A stretch of DNA of 64,000 bases from JBCBSK01 sp965250105 (GTDB lineage Bacteria > Pseudomonadota > Alphaproteobacteria > Rhizobiales > Tepidamorphaceae), in contig OZ252290.1 of assembly GCA_965250105.1 (NCBI GenBank), positions 434,001 to 498,000 on the forward strand, given 5' to 3'. Positions 32,101 to 39,996 of this stretch are shown here, piece after piece (positions within the stretch are counted from its first letter, which is position 1; each line of letters starts with the position of its first letter). The notes beneath the pieces are model-generated. The model was not told the DNA's origin. It ran no database searches and saw only the letters and a program-made list of their open reading frames with translations. The position numbers and the translations under genes were made by a program.

Positions 32101-34663
32101 CGCGATGGAGGCCACGCTGGTCGACAGCGCCGCCCGCGCCGACGACACCGTCCAGGCGCGCATGGCCGATGTCCGCCAGACGCTCGAAACCGGCACCGCC
32201 GAGGCCGATCGCCTGCTCGGCGAACGGGCGGCCGCGCTGTTCGAAACCGCCGAATCCATCGGCCAGTCGATCGGCGACACGATCACCCACCGCACCGGCG
32301 CCGTCGAGGCCTCGGTCAACGAACTGACGATGCGTCTCGACGATCGCCTGGCGGCCCGTATGCTGTCGATCGAGGACAGCGTCGGCACGCGTGGCGACCA
32401 GCTCATCGGCAATATCGACGAGACCGCCGCCAAGCTCGAAACGGTCATGGACAAGGCCGGCGACACGGTCGGCCGCGCCATCGCCAGCCAGGGCAACGAG
32501 ATCACCCGCGCCATCGCGCAGAAGGGCGTCGAGGTCACCCAGGCGCTCGCCGACAGCGGCGCCGCCGCGGCCCAGACCGTGGAAGACACGACCCAGCGCA
32601 TGATCGATCAGGTGGCGCAGACCAATGCCTCGCTGACCGAGAATGTCGACACGGTGATGAACCGCCTGACCGCGTCGAACGAGTTGCTGCGCGACCTCCT
32701 GTCGAACGCCAACGACAATCTCTATGCCATCGAGACCACGCTGTCCGAGCGCGTCGCGCAGTTCCGCAGCGCGGTCGACGGGGCGGTGAGCGAGGGCCAG
32801 GAGTCCAATTCGCGGCTCGCCGGCCAGGTGGCGCTGCTCGAGGAAACCTCCAGCAAGCTGAGCCAGGACATCGGCCTCATCGCGCGCGATTTCGAGGCCC
32901 AGCGTTCGAGCCTCGAGCAGGCGATCGCCGCGCTGTCGGCCACCGACGCCGAGATCGACCAGACCCTCGACCGCCGCCGCCAGAGCCTCGAAGGGCTGGC
33001 CGGGCATCTGATCGGCAAGGCCGAAGAGCTCGACACCATGATGAAGACCTATTCGGGCATGGTGGAGGATGCGTTGTCGGCGGCCGAACTGCGCGCTGCC
33101 CAGATCGGCGAGACGCTCGGCGCCAGCGCCGAGGACGGCGCCGGCCGGATCGTTTCCGAAATCGCCAAGATCGAGACCGCCACCTCGACGATCTTCGATC
33201 AGGCGCAGGCCAGGGCCGGCGAGATCGGCGCGGTCATCGAAGCGACCGGCGACCGCACGGTGGAGAGCGTCGGCAGCCGCCTCGACCAGGTGCGCGGCAT
33301 CGCCGACGACATCGCCGGCAATATCGACCGCTCGGCGGCGGACGCCATCACGGCGCTGATCTCCAATCTCGAAGAGGTGCGCGGCGCGGCCGACCGCATC
33401 GTCGAGAAGATCGCGCTCGGCTCGGCCGCCTCGACCCAGCAATTGCGCGAGGAGTTCGGCCGGGTCCAGGCCTCGGTCGAGCAATTGTCGGCCGATGTCG
33501 CGGAAAAGACCTCCGCCTCGACCGGTCGCGTCCATCAGGAACTCGAAGTCCTGCGCCGGACGACCGAGGAAGTCGCCCAGACCATCGCCGACCGGGCGGT
33601 GGCCTCGACCGACGGCGTGGTCGGCCAGATCGACCGGATGCGCAGCGCCATCGACGGCATGCGCGGGGTCCTGGCGGAAACCGCCGAACAGTCGGCCCAA
33701 ACCGTCACCGACAATCTCGAACTGATGCGCGACACCGCCGGCCGCGAAGGCGCGCGCACTGCGCATGCGGTGCGCTCGGCCTATGAAGAGGCCACCAACG
33801 ACATCGCGCAGATGGTCGCGACCGCCTCCGAACGGCTGACCTCGACGAGCGGCGAGATGCGCACCGTGGCCCAGCAATTGGTGTCGGAACTCGAAGCGAC
33901 CCGCGAGGAAGTGCGCCGCGGCGTGTTCGAATTGCCGCAGGAGGCGCAGGAAAGCGCGGCCGCCATGCGGCGCGCCGTCGCCGACCAGATCAAGGCGCTC
34001 AACGAGCTGTCGGAAATCGTCAGCCGCCATGGCGGCAGCCTCGACACCTCGGTGCCGCCGACCCAGCCGCACGGCCGCCCGAGCCTCGGCTCGGGCGCTG
34101 GCCTTGGCGCGAGCCTGGGCGGAGGGGCATCGCGCGGTGGCGGTTTCGACGACCTTCTGACCGGCCGTGGCGGCCGTGGTCCTCGCGAGCCCGTGGAGCG
34201 GGTCGAGCGGCGCACCACTCGCCGCCCGGAACGTCTCGATGAGCGCTACGACGACCGCTATGACGACGTCACGACCAGCGCCGATCTCGTCTCCCGCAGC
34301 GAGGTCCGCGACCCGTCGCACATCCTGGAATCGCTGAACGCGACGGCGGTCGACATCGTCCGCGCGGTCAATGACGATGCCTTCGAGGACCTGTTCCGCC
34401 GCTATCGTCGCGGCGAGAGCAATGTCTTCATCCGGCGGCTCCTGGCGCTGCGCGATCGCGGCATCGCCGAAGACGTGCGCCGCCGTTATCGCCGCGACGG
34501 CGAGGCGCGCGACGCGGTCGACCGCTTCCTGGACGGTTTCGAGGAACTCCTGGCCCAGATCAGCGAGACCGACCGCGACGGCGTGTTCCGCCAGATGTAT
34601 CTCACCTCGGAGCCGAGCAAGGTCTATTCGATGCTGGCGGACGCGATCGGCCGGCCGAACTGA
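29105..34663 (+). CDS. Giant membrane-anchored repeat protein, growth-pole-ring (GPR/RgsE)-like
   Basis: About 1852 residues from ATG 29105; ATG 29093 and 29075 are alternatives. A polar acidic N-terminus leads to two membrane helices (about 132-155 and 172-196), so both ends should be cytoplasmic. A helical region of about 1500 residues follows, built from 11-residue units (11/22/33/77-residue repeats such as DLTARGGALASDLAAVGETMAS). A Gly/Arg-rich linker (about 1660-1710) precedes a C-terminal domain with FEDLFRRYRRGESNVFIRRLLAL. This layout (two helices, apolipoprotein-like coiled rod, conserved C-terminus) is that of GPR of Agrobacterium and RgsE of Sinorhizobium, which form a ring at the growing pole. 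Orthology is inferred from architecture and size and has not been tested by alignment. Confidence 0.75.
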   Translation: MSKKAPSSQEAAEAALSAIEDALADTLASKDEVAQKIPADAAAIPDLEFDLTADDDTPASSLSGRSETASSAAPARTARPLTGQPLAADPDPLDDDALDVDYSAVKRSTANDDRPSLSNIVYGLQRRPSGAPFWVALLVSVIWGFIGVVIGLGLFGPGFFEVTSPSIVQEQPMLVGLYAVIIVPIFFFFGVALMVWRAQDMKLAGRSLAEMAIKLSEPEGIAIDQVATVGHAVRREVQAMGDGVERALARAGELEGLVHSEVSQLERAYHENEIRLRALLDQLTTEREAIIDNAERLRAAITDAQGDFTEEMRKAGDQMSDLVTSTGTRVGEGLAIRAQEMTDAVDAAGETIIGKLSSTSDRAITTFETAGDQLSDRLTSTTADLTTLMQTRGGEVSDTLERVGAAVVDQLVTRGTDLNQSIADTGRSVVEEMSTQGIAISGSISATGSTVIDELGRQSQEASTAITQLGQDFGTTIQESSRNLVDHLSSAQDALHHTVVERGGAIASDLSMASEAISQDLTTRGGALVADLTAAGETMANDLTARGGALASDLAAVGETMASDLTARGEHYVANLSATAGDLADVVTGRGEALNDTMVETGRALIDTLDQRTAEASQAFEGAIANLDQTLVGSGGQLLDTFAQRTDQLAATMDATTGALDERLTQRAAELTNMLGEHDAAFDRKLADRVGDIRSAVQEQASLVDDALANRAQAFLDNVTEQATAIDAALNDRLGAMEQVIDVRGGALASTIDAQAVALDGKLADRVDEIRAAVQEQAGLVDDALAGRAQTFLNTVTEQATAIDAVLGERLGAMEQIIDVRGGALSSSLSDRVVAFDAAMQNHSSHIEQTLDTRTKELGELVGSAATYIDEQISGRTADIADSISASIALMDESLTGRTDDMTGRLAATMQAVDETLDARTADLEIRLTGRADDMTGRLAATMQAMDETLDARAGDLETRLTDRAAQVDAVLADRTAQVDATLADRAAQIDATLADRAAAMEATLVDSAARADDTVQARMADVRQTLETGTAEADRLLGERAAALFETAESIGQSIGDTITHRTGAVEASVNELTMRLDDRLAARMLSIEDSVGTRGDQLIGNIDETAAKLETVMDKAGDTVGRAIASQGNEITRAIAQKGVEVTQALADSGAAAAQTVEDTTQRMIDQVAQTNASLTENVDTVMNRLTASNELLRDLLSNANDNLYAIETTLSERVAQFRSAVDGAVSEGQESNSRLAGQVALLEETSSKLSQDIGLIARDFEAQRSSLEQAIAALSATDAEIDQTLDRRRQSLEGLAGHLIGKAEELDTMMKTYSGMVEDALSAAELRAAQIGETLGASAEDGAGRIVSEIAKIETATSTIFDQAQARAGEIGAVIEATGDRTVESVGSRLDQVRGIADDIAGNIDRSAADAITALISNLEEVRGAADRIVEKIALGSAASTQQLREEFGRVQASVEQLSADVAEKTSASTGRVHQELEVLRRTTEEVAQTIADRAVASTDGVVGQIDRMRSAIDGMRGVLAETAEQSAQTVTDNLELMRDTAGREGARTAHAVRSAYEEATNDIAQMVATASERLTSTSGEMRTVAQQLVSELEATREEVRRGVFELPQEAQESAAAMRRAVADQIKALNELSEIVSRHGGSLDTSVPPTQPHGRPSLGSGAGLGASLGGGASRGGGFDDLLTGRGGRGPREPVERVERRTTRRPERLDERYDDRYDDVTTSADLVSRSEVRDPSHILESLNATAVDIVRAVNDDAFEDLFRRYRRGESNVFIRRLLALRDRGIAEDVRRRYRRDGEARDAVDRFLDGFEELLAQISETDRDGVFRQMYLTSEPSKVYSMLADAIGRPN
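31157..31618 (+). repeat. Tandem 231-nt (77-residue) duplication inside the GPR-like gene
   Basis: Two adjacent copies (31157-31387, 31388-31618) each encode seven 11-residue units starting KLADRVGDIR and KLADRVDEIR. Both contain AVQEQAxLVDDAL, TEQATAIDA and DVRGGAL. Exact 77-codon register without frame disruption shows in-frame unit duplication. The nucleotide sequences have diverged, so it is not very recent. Confidence 0.8.
31802..31999 (+). repeat. Tandem 99-nt (33-residue) duplication inside the GPR-like gene
   Basis: Copies beginning at 31802 and 31901 encode DDMTGRLAATMQAxDETLDA followed by RxxDLExRLTxR. Single 11-residue units of the type AQVDATLADRA follow (about 32000-32130). The near identity of the two 33-mers indicates more recent expansion than the 77-residue pair. 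Confidence 0.8.
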
Positions 34664-34767
34664 TCGGCATCCGGCACCTCGTCGAACCCGAAAGGATGAA
34701 GAAATTCAATCCGCTAAAGCGTCAAGCTCATCCATCGGCGCGATAACGCGAAGAGGATCCTGACCCG

Positions 34768-34798
34768 CCCCGCCGTCCCTGACGGTGGGGCTTTTTTT
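34768..34798 (+). terminator. Rho-independent terminator of the GPR-like gene
   Basis: CCCCGCCGT (34768-34776), loop CCCTG, ACGGTGGGG (34782-34790; one G-T pair), then C and seven T (34792-34798). It is a strong intrinsic terminator on the plus strand, 105 nt after the GPR-like stop, in the gap before the convergent lipoprotein gene. Confidence 0.9.
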
Positions 34799-34834
34799 CG
34801 CCGATCAGGAGGCTTGGGGCCGTCCGCGTAAGGG

Positions 34835-35455
34835 TCAGATCCGGGCCAGCGTGAAGGCCAGGATCTCGATGGCGACGCGGTCGAAGGCCGCATCGAGCGC
34901 CGTCACATAGCCGTCGGCATCATTGTCGGTCAGAGGCTCGGTGGCGGTGAAGCGGGTCATGGCGATGATGCGCCCGGTCCGGTCGTTCATCAGCCGGCCG
35001 AACAGTTCGATGCGCGCGATATTGAGGTCGGAATTGACCTCGAAGGCGCGGATATCGAGCAGCAGTTGATAGTTCGACAGAATGCTGTCGCCGGGCCGCC
35101 CTACCCCGCGTATGCGCCCAGAGCGCTGAAAGGCCTCGATCAGTCGCGACTGCAACAGTTCCGGCAGCGTGCTCTGCCATTGCGCGCCGGCCAGCACGGT
35201 GACGACCGTCTCGTCGGAACGCACCGCGATGCGATCGGTCGCGACCACGCCGACGGCCTGCGGGGCCGGCACGAGGATCTGCCCCGCGCTCGATCCCAGC
35301 GTCTCGGGAAAGACATCCGGCGCGGTCAGGTCGTAATTGGTGTTCGGCCCCGGCGACGGACGCAGGAGGTCGAGGGCGCAGCCGCTAAGCGCCAGCGACG
35401 CCGCGAGCGTTAATGCAGCCGCCTTCCGCGATCCCAATGGCCTTCCTTCCCCCAA
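34835..35455 (-). CDS. ABC-type transport auxiliary lipoprotein (ABC-trans_aux/PqiC-like)
   Basis: 206 residues. The signal peptide LTLAASLALSGC has a lipobox (LSGC), so the product is an exported lipoprotein. The domain has the ABC-trans_aux features YDLTAPDVFP, DRIAVRSDETVVTVLAGAQW, LPELLQSRLIEAFQRSG and a C-terminal FDRVAIEILAFTL helix. Such proteins follow MCE-type transport genes and act in the periplasm or at the outer membrane in lipid movement. It is the last gene of the mlaE-mlaF-mlaD run, 36 nt after mlaD, and here takes the position often held by MlaC/MlaB. Confidence 0.85.
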   Translation of the reverse strand: MGEGRPLGSRKAAALTLAASLALSGCALDLLRPSPGPNTNYDLTAPDVFPETLGSSAGQILVPAPQAVGVVATDRIAVRSDETVVTVLAGAQWQSTLPELLQSRLIEAFQRSGRIRGVGRPGDSILSNYQLLLDIRAFEVNSDLNIARIELFGRLMNDRTGRIIAMTRFTATEPLTDNDADGYVTALDAAFDRVAIEILAFTLARI

Positions 35456-35491
35456 AATCGTCGTGCCAGAAGCCCGCCGCCGCGCCCGTGC

Positions 35492-36811
35492 CTAGCGGCG
35501 CGGCGTATGCTCCGGCACCGATCCGCCCCGCCCGGTCAGAAACCGCGACGGACTGCTCTGCAGGTCGCGGAGAATACGGTCGATCGAATCGAGAGTCCGT
35601 CGCCCATCTGCAACAAGTGCATTGAAATCCTGGCTGCTCTGATCGACCGCCCGCGACAGGTCCCCACTCAGCGCCCCCACCTGGCTATCGAGATTTTCCG
35701 ACAACTCGCGGAAGGCCCGCGCCGCCGACGCGACATCCTGGAAGAAGCTCTCATTGCCCTCGCCCACCATGCCGTCGATCCGGGCGACGATGGTGTCGAC
35801 GCGCTCGGCCGTGCCACGCAGCTGGGCCGCGATGGAGGCCGCGTCGTCGATCATCGTCTCGACGGTCTGGGTGCGCGAGGCAAGACCCGTGCTGAACTCC
35901 TCGACGCTCGCCACCGTCCGCGCGACGCTGTCGGGATCGATGGCCGCGCTGATCTCGACGGCGTTGTCGGCGACATCCTCGAGGCGGCGCGCGACGACAT
36001 TGATCTGACGCGCCGCCGATGTCGCATCCTCGACCAGCATGGTGATGCGGCCCGAATTGTCGGCGAGCGCGGTCGAGAAGCGCTCGATATTGTCGACCGT
36101 CCGGCCGATCGCGCCCGGTTCGATATCGGCCAGCTGCTCCTCGACGATCTGGGTCAGGTTCTCGACCTGCGCGCCGAGCGTATCGAGACGTCGCGCCGCC
36201 GAGGACGCATCCGTCAGGAAGGTCCGGATCTCGTCGGAACTGTCGGCCAGGGCCTGGCTGAAGGTGTCGATATTCTTGATCGTGCTGTCGATCGAGGCCT
36301 GGTTGTCGGTCAGGATCTGGCTCAGCGTGACGGCGGCGTCCTCGACGCGGGTGACGGCGGTCTGGATGCCGTCGACGACATTGGCGAAGGCGGAGCGCTC
36401 GGCATAGATGATCGGCGGGCTGTCCTCGCCCCAGGCGGTGATGAGGTCCTGGGCGTCGGGCCGGCCGCTGCGCAGCTGGATGAAGGAAATCCCGGTAATG
36501 CCTTGCGATTGCAGCTGGGCCGTCGTGTCGACCTTGATCGGCGTGTCCTGGCTGACCCGAATCAGCGCCTCGACCTGGGTCGGATCGTCTTGCGCGAAAT
36601 TGATGTCGACGACCGATCCCACCCCGATGCCGTTGAACTGGACCGGCGAGCCATTGGAGAGCCCCGACACCTCGTCGGAGAAGATGATCCGGTAGTCGGT
36701 CGTATCGCCGGTATCCTGAACGCCCGCCGCCCAGAAGGCGAACACGAAGCCCGCCACGATCGTGAAGATCGTGAACGCCCCGACGAGAACGGGATTGGCG
36801 CGGGTTTCCAT
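35492..36811 (-). CDS. mlaD: MCE (MlaD-type) lipid-binding protein
   Basis: 439 residues. An N-terminal membrane helix (about 8-30) is followed by an MCE/MlaD domain (about 40-115) with YRIIFSDEVSGLSNGSPVQFNGIGVGSV and LQSQGITGISFIQL. A long helical region (about 150-420) with repeated AxxARRLDxL units follows. The domain forms hexameric rings that shuttle lipids between membranes. It is longer than E. coli MlaD (about 180 residues) because of the coiled region, as is common in alphaproteobacteria. Order on the strand: MlaE, MlaF, this gene, auxiliary lipoprotein. Confidence 0.92.
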   Translation of the reverse strand: METRANPVLVGAFTIFTIVAGFVFAFWAAGVQDTGDTTDYRIIFSDEVSGLSNGSPVQFNGIGVGSVVDINFAQDDPTQVEALIRVSQDTPIKVDTTAQLQSQGITGISFIQLRSGRPDAQDLITAWGEDSPPIIYAERSAFANVVDGIQTAVTRVEDAAVTLSQILTDNQASIDSTIKNIDTFSQALADSSDEIRTFLTDASSAARRLDTLGAQVENLTQIVEEQLADIEPGAIGRTVDNIERFSTALADNSGRITMLVEDATSAARQINVVARRLEDVADNAVEISAAIDPDSVARTVASVEEFSTGLASRTQTVETMIDDAASIAAQLRGTAERVDTIVARIDGMVGEGNESFFQDVASAARAFRELSENLDSQVGALSGDLSRAVDQSSQDFNALVADGRRTLDSIDRILRDLQSSPSRFLTGRGGSVPEHTPRR

Positions 36812-36884
36812 CAGCGTTCCTAAACGTCGTCCGTCACTGGCCGCACCGGGTCATCGCAACCGGCCGATGAACAGCCCGAAGGGG

Positions 36885-37700
36885 TCATGTCCTGGCCGTT
36901 TCGATGGCCCGGGCGCGCGGGCCGTGAAAATACTCCCTGACCCAGGCGTCGTCGACGTCCAGGATGTCCGCCAGCGGTCCGGTCACCAGCACCTGTTTCC
37001 GCGCCAGCACGGCGATACGGCTGCAAGCCGCATAAAGACTGTCGAGATCGTGGGTTACCATAAACACCGTCAAGCCCAAAGTCTCGTTGAGCGTGGTAAT
37101 CAGATTGTCGAAGGCAGCCGCGCCGATCGGGTCGAGGCCGGCGGTCGGCTCATCGAGAAACACGATATCGGGATCGAGCGCCAGAGCCCGCGCCAGTGCC
37201 GCCCGCTTGATCATGCCGCCGGACAGTTCGGACGGAAACTTGTCGCCCGCATCGGCGGGCAGGCCGACCATGCCGATCTTCAGATCGGCCAGTTCGTCCA
37301 TCAGCGCGGGCGGCAATTTGAGATGCTCGCGCATCGGCACCTGGACATTTTCCCGCACCGTGAGCGAGGAAAACAGCGCACCCTGCTGAAACATAACGCC
37401 AAACCGGCGCTCGGTGGCGCGCCGTTCCTCATCGGCCATGCCATCGAAGTCGCCGCCGAAAAACGCCACCGACCCGGCCCGGCGCGGCAACAGGCCGATC
37501 AGCGTGCGCAACAGGACCGTCTTGCCGGTGCCCGACCCGCCGACGACACCGAGCACCTCGCCGCGATTGAGGTCGATGTCGAGCCCTTCCAGGATCGCCT
37601 TGCCACCGAGCACGACAGTCAGCCCCCGCGCCTCGATGACCGGCTCCGCCGTCCTGCCTACCCGTCGGTCCGTCCCGCCCTGCCCGTTCGCCTGCGTCAT
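36885..37700 (-). CDS. mlaF: ABC transporter ATP-binding protein (MlaF-type)
   Basis: 271 residues from ATG 37700, which follows the MlaE stop by 7 nt and a GAGG ribosome-binding site; an upstream ATG at 37748 would overlap mlaE. Motifs: GGSGTGKT (Walker A), FQQGALFSSLTVRENVQ (Q-loop), LSGGMIKRAALARAL (signature) and DIVFLDEPTAGLDP (Walker B), then a His-switch in VTHDLDSL. It powers retrograde or anterograde phospholipid transport with MlaE and MlaD. Confidence 0.93.
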   Translation of the reverse strand: MTQANGQGGTDRRVGRTAEPVIEARGLTVVLGGKAILEGLDIDLNRGEVLGVVGGSGTGKTVLLRTLIGLLPRRAGSVAFFGGDFDGMADEERRATERRFGVMFQQGALFSSLTVRENVQVPMREHLKLPPALMDELADLKIGMVGLPADAGDKFPSELSGGMIKRAALARALALDPDIVFLDEPTAGLDPIGAAAFDNLITTLNETLGLTVFMVTHDLDSLYAACSRIAVLARKQVLVTGPLADILDVDDAWVREYFHGPRARAIETART

Positions 37701-37707
37701 CCCCGCC

Positions 37708-38859
37708 TCACCAGCCGATCGCTGCGAAGAAGATGGCGAAGACGCCATCGAGCACGATCACCACGAAGATCGCCTTGACCACCGAGGCGGTGACGCGCTG
37801 GCCGAGCGATTCCGCGCTCCCTTGGACGGCGAAACCTTCCTGGGCCGCGATGATACCGATCAGAAGCGCGAAGAACGGTGCCTTCATCAGCCCGATGGCG
37901 AACATGCGGAAATCCGCCGCCGCGCTGAGCCGCTGCATGAAGAGATCCGGCCCGATGCCGGAATAGAGCCAGGACGTCAGCCCCGCGCCCAACAAGGCCG
38001 CCATGTCGGCGAGCACCGTCAACAGCGGCAGCGCGATCATCAGCGCCAGAATGCGCGGCACGACCAGGACCGCGATCGGATCGAGCGCCAGGACGCGCAG
38101 CGCGTCGACCTCCTCGCGCATCTTCATCGAGCCGATCTCGGCCGTGATCGCGCTACCCGACCGGCCGGCGACCATGATGGCGGCCAAGAGAACGCCGATC
38201 TCGCGCAGGACCAGGATCGCCGACAGATCGACGGCGAACAGCTCGGCGCCGAAACGGCGCAGCTGGAACGCGCCCTGCTGCGCGATGATCGCCCCGATCA
38301 GAAAGCTGATCAGCGCGATGATGGGCACCGCCCGCAGGCCCATCTGTTCGAGGTGATGGATCGTCGAGACCAGGCGGAAGCGCAAGGGATTGGCGACCGC
38401 CAGGCCGACGGCGGTGACGAAGCGGCCGAGCATGTCGACCATGTGCACGGCATTGAGGCCCTGATGGATGACGGCGTCGCCGACCCCGCCGACGGCGACG
38501 TCGACCAGCGGGCGCGGCGTCTGGGCCGGCGCCGGCGGCTGGTCGCTCTTGGCGACCTCGTCGAGCAGGATCCGATCGGCTTCCTGGCAACCGTCCATGG
38601 TCACCGATCGGCCGGAGCTTTCGAGCCGCGTCCTCAGGCTGTGGATAAGCCAGGCGCCGCTGACATCGAGCCGGTCGAGGCGCGATAGATCGATCACCGC
38701 CAAGCGCGTGCCCTGGTCGATCGACGCCGTGATTGCGGCAATCCGGTCGTGCAGCGCCGCGGCGGTCTTGAGCGTCCAGACGCCCTCGACCGCGAGGCGC
38801 GCGCGATCGGCCAACGTCGTTACCTCGATCGAGCCGATTTCTTCCTGCATGGCCACCAT
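37708..38859 (-). CDS. mlaE: MlaE-type permease with N-terminal STAS domain
   Basis: 383 residues from ATG 38859 (38850 is the alternative). The N-terminal 110 residues form a STAS-like domain (LAVIDLSRLDRLDVSGAWLIHSLRTRL). The rest is the MlaE permease with about five membrane helices and landmarks VPIIALISFLIGAIIAQQGAFQLRRFGA, REIGVLLAAIMVAGRSGSAITAEIGSMKMREEVDAL and the QGSAESLGQRVTASVVKAIF end. In E. coli the STAS domain is the separate MlaB, here fused to the permease. It heads the mla operon and is divergent from the DgcN gene across a 126-nt gap. Confidence 0.93.
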   Translation of the reverse strand: MVAMQEEIGSIEVTTLADRARLAVEGVWTLKTAAALHDRIAAITASIDQGTRLAVIDLSRLDRLDVSGAWLIHSLRTRLESSGRSVTMDGCQEADRILLDEVAKSDQPPAPAQTPRPLVDVAVGGVGDAVIHQGLNAVHMVDMLGRFVTAVGLAVANPLRFRLVSTIHHLEQMGLRAVPIIALISFLIGAIIAQQGAFQLRRFGAELFAVDLSAILVLREIGVLLAAIMVAGRSGSAITAEIGSMKMREEVDALRVLALDPIAVLVVPRILALMIALPLLTVLADMAALLGAGLTSWLYSGIGPDLFMQRLSAAADFRMFAIGLMKAPFFALLIGIIAAQEGFAVQGSAESLGQRVTASVVKAIFVVIVLDGVFAIFFAAIGW

Positions 38860-38985
38860 TCCAACGGTCTTACGCCAACTCCACCGCTTGCGAAACCGCT
38901 CATGGCGTCTAATGTCGCCGCGTGTGATCACAACGGCCGTCGCGGCGGCCGGTCCCTCCATCGTTACGCGTTGACAAGGTCGTCC

Positions 38986-39996
38986 ATGGAAATCGCTCAT
39001 CCCTATCTTCTGTTCCTCGGTGATGTTCCCGATGCGCTGGCCGCCAAGACGGCGCTCGGCATCGTCGACTGGCGCCGCGACTGGTGCATCGGCCAGTTGC
39101 GCCTCGACGGCTGCGGGGCCGATGCCAAGCTGCCCGACATGTCGATCGGCGATGCGGTGGCCGGCGGCGCCAAGACGCTGGTCGTCGGCGTCGCCAATCC
39201 CGGCGGCGTCTTGCCCGAGCACTGGGTCGAGACCATCGTCACCGCGCTCGAAGCGGGGCTCGACGTCGCCACCGGCCTGCACCAGAAGCTGAGCGATATC
39301 GAGATCATCGCCGAAACGGCCCAGAAGCACGGGCGGCAATTGTTCGACGTGCGCCACACATCGGAACGCTTCGCCACCGGCAAGGGCACGCCGCGTACCG
39401 GCCGGCGCCTGCTGACGGTCGGCACCGATTGTTCGGTGGGCAAGAAATACACCGCGCTGGCGCTCGAAAAAGCCATGCGCGACAGGGGGATGAACGCGGA
39501 CTTTCGCGCGACGGGTCAGACCGGCGTATTCATTTCCGGTCGTGGCGTGGCGATCGATGCGGTGGTCGCCGACTTCATTTCGGGTGCCGCCGAATGGCTG
39601 ACGCCGGAAAACACGCCCGACCATTGGGACGTGGTCGAGGGCCAGGGCTCGCTGTTCCACCCCTCCTTCGCCGGCGTTTCGCTCGGCCTCCTACATGGCG
39701 CCCAGCCCGACGCGGTCGTGCTGTGTCACGAACCGACCCGCAAGACGATGCGCAACGTGCCGATGCCGGTGCCCGATATCGCCCAGGCGATCGACCTGAC
39801 GCTGACCTGCGGCCGGCTGACCAATCCCGGCATCCGCTGTGTCGGCCTGTCGGTGAACACCGAAGCGCTCGGCGAGGACGCCGCCCGCGCCTATCTCGAC
39901 GACATCGCGCACAAATACCGCCTGCCGGCGACCGATCCCGTGCGCTTCGGCTCGGAAGCGATCGTCGACCGCCTCCAGGTCGAGTTCCCGGCATGA
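38986..39996 (+). CDS. dgcN: DgcN-type protein (DUF1611), D-glutamate N-acetyltransferase family
   Basis: 336 residues. The DUF1611 C-terminal domain carries a P-loop, GTDCSVGKKYT (about 143-153), then ATGQTGVFISGRGVAIDAVVADF and VEGQGSLFHPSF. An N-terminal domain with LVVGVANPGGVLPEHW precedes it. DUF1611 proteins next to an enolase-superfamily epimerase are called DgcN and act with DgcA in D-glutamate use: N-acetylation, then racemisation. ATG 38986 is used because the codons upstream do not resemble the family. The stop overlaps the ATG of DgcA (ATGA, 39993-39996). Confidence 0.88.
   Translation: MEIAHPYLLFLGDVPDALAAKTALGIVDWRRDWCIGQLRLDGCGADAKLPDMSIGDAVAGGAKTLVVGVANPGGVLPEHWVETIVTALEAGLDVATGLHQKLSDIEIIAETAQKHGRQLFDVRHTSERFATGKGTPRTGRRLLTVGTDCSVGKKYTALALEKAMRDRGMNADFRATGQTGVFISGRGVAIDAVVADFISGAAEWLTPENTPDHWDVVEGQGSLFHPSFAGVSLGLLHGAQPDAVVLCHEPTRKTMRNVPMPVPDIAQAIDLTLTCGRLTNPGIRCVGLSVNTEALGEDAARAYLDDIAHKYRLPATDPVRFGSEAIVDRLQVEFPA

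Noticed and set aside
31820..34321. A minus-strand open frame of 833 codons inside the GPR-like gene
   Set aside because: It mirrors the repeat coding of the plus strand, has no start signal or recognisable domain, and exists because the GC-rich repeats lack antisense stops.
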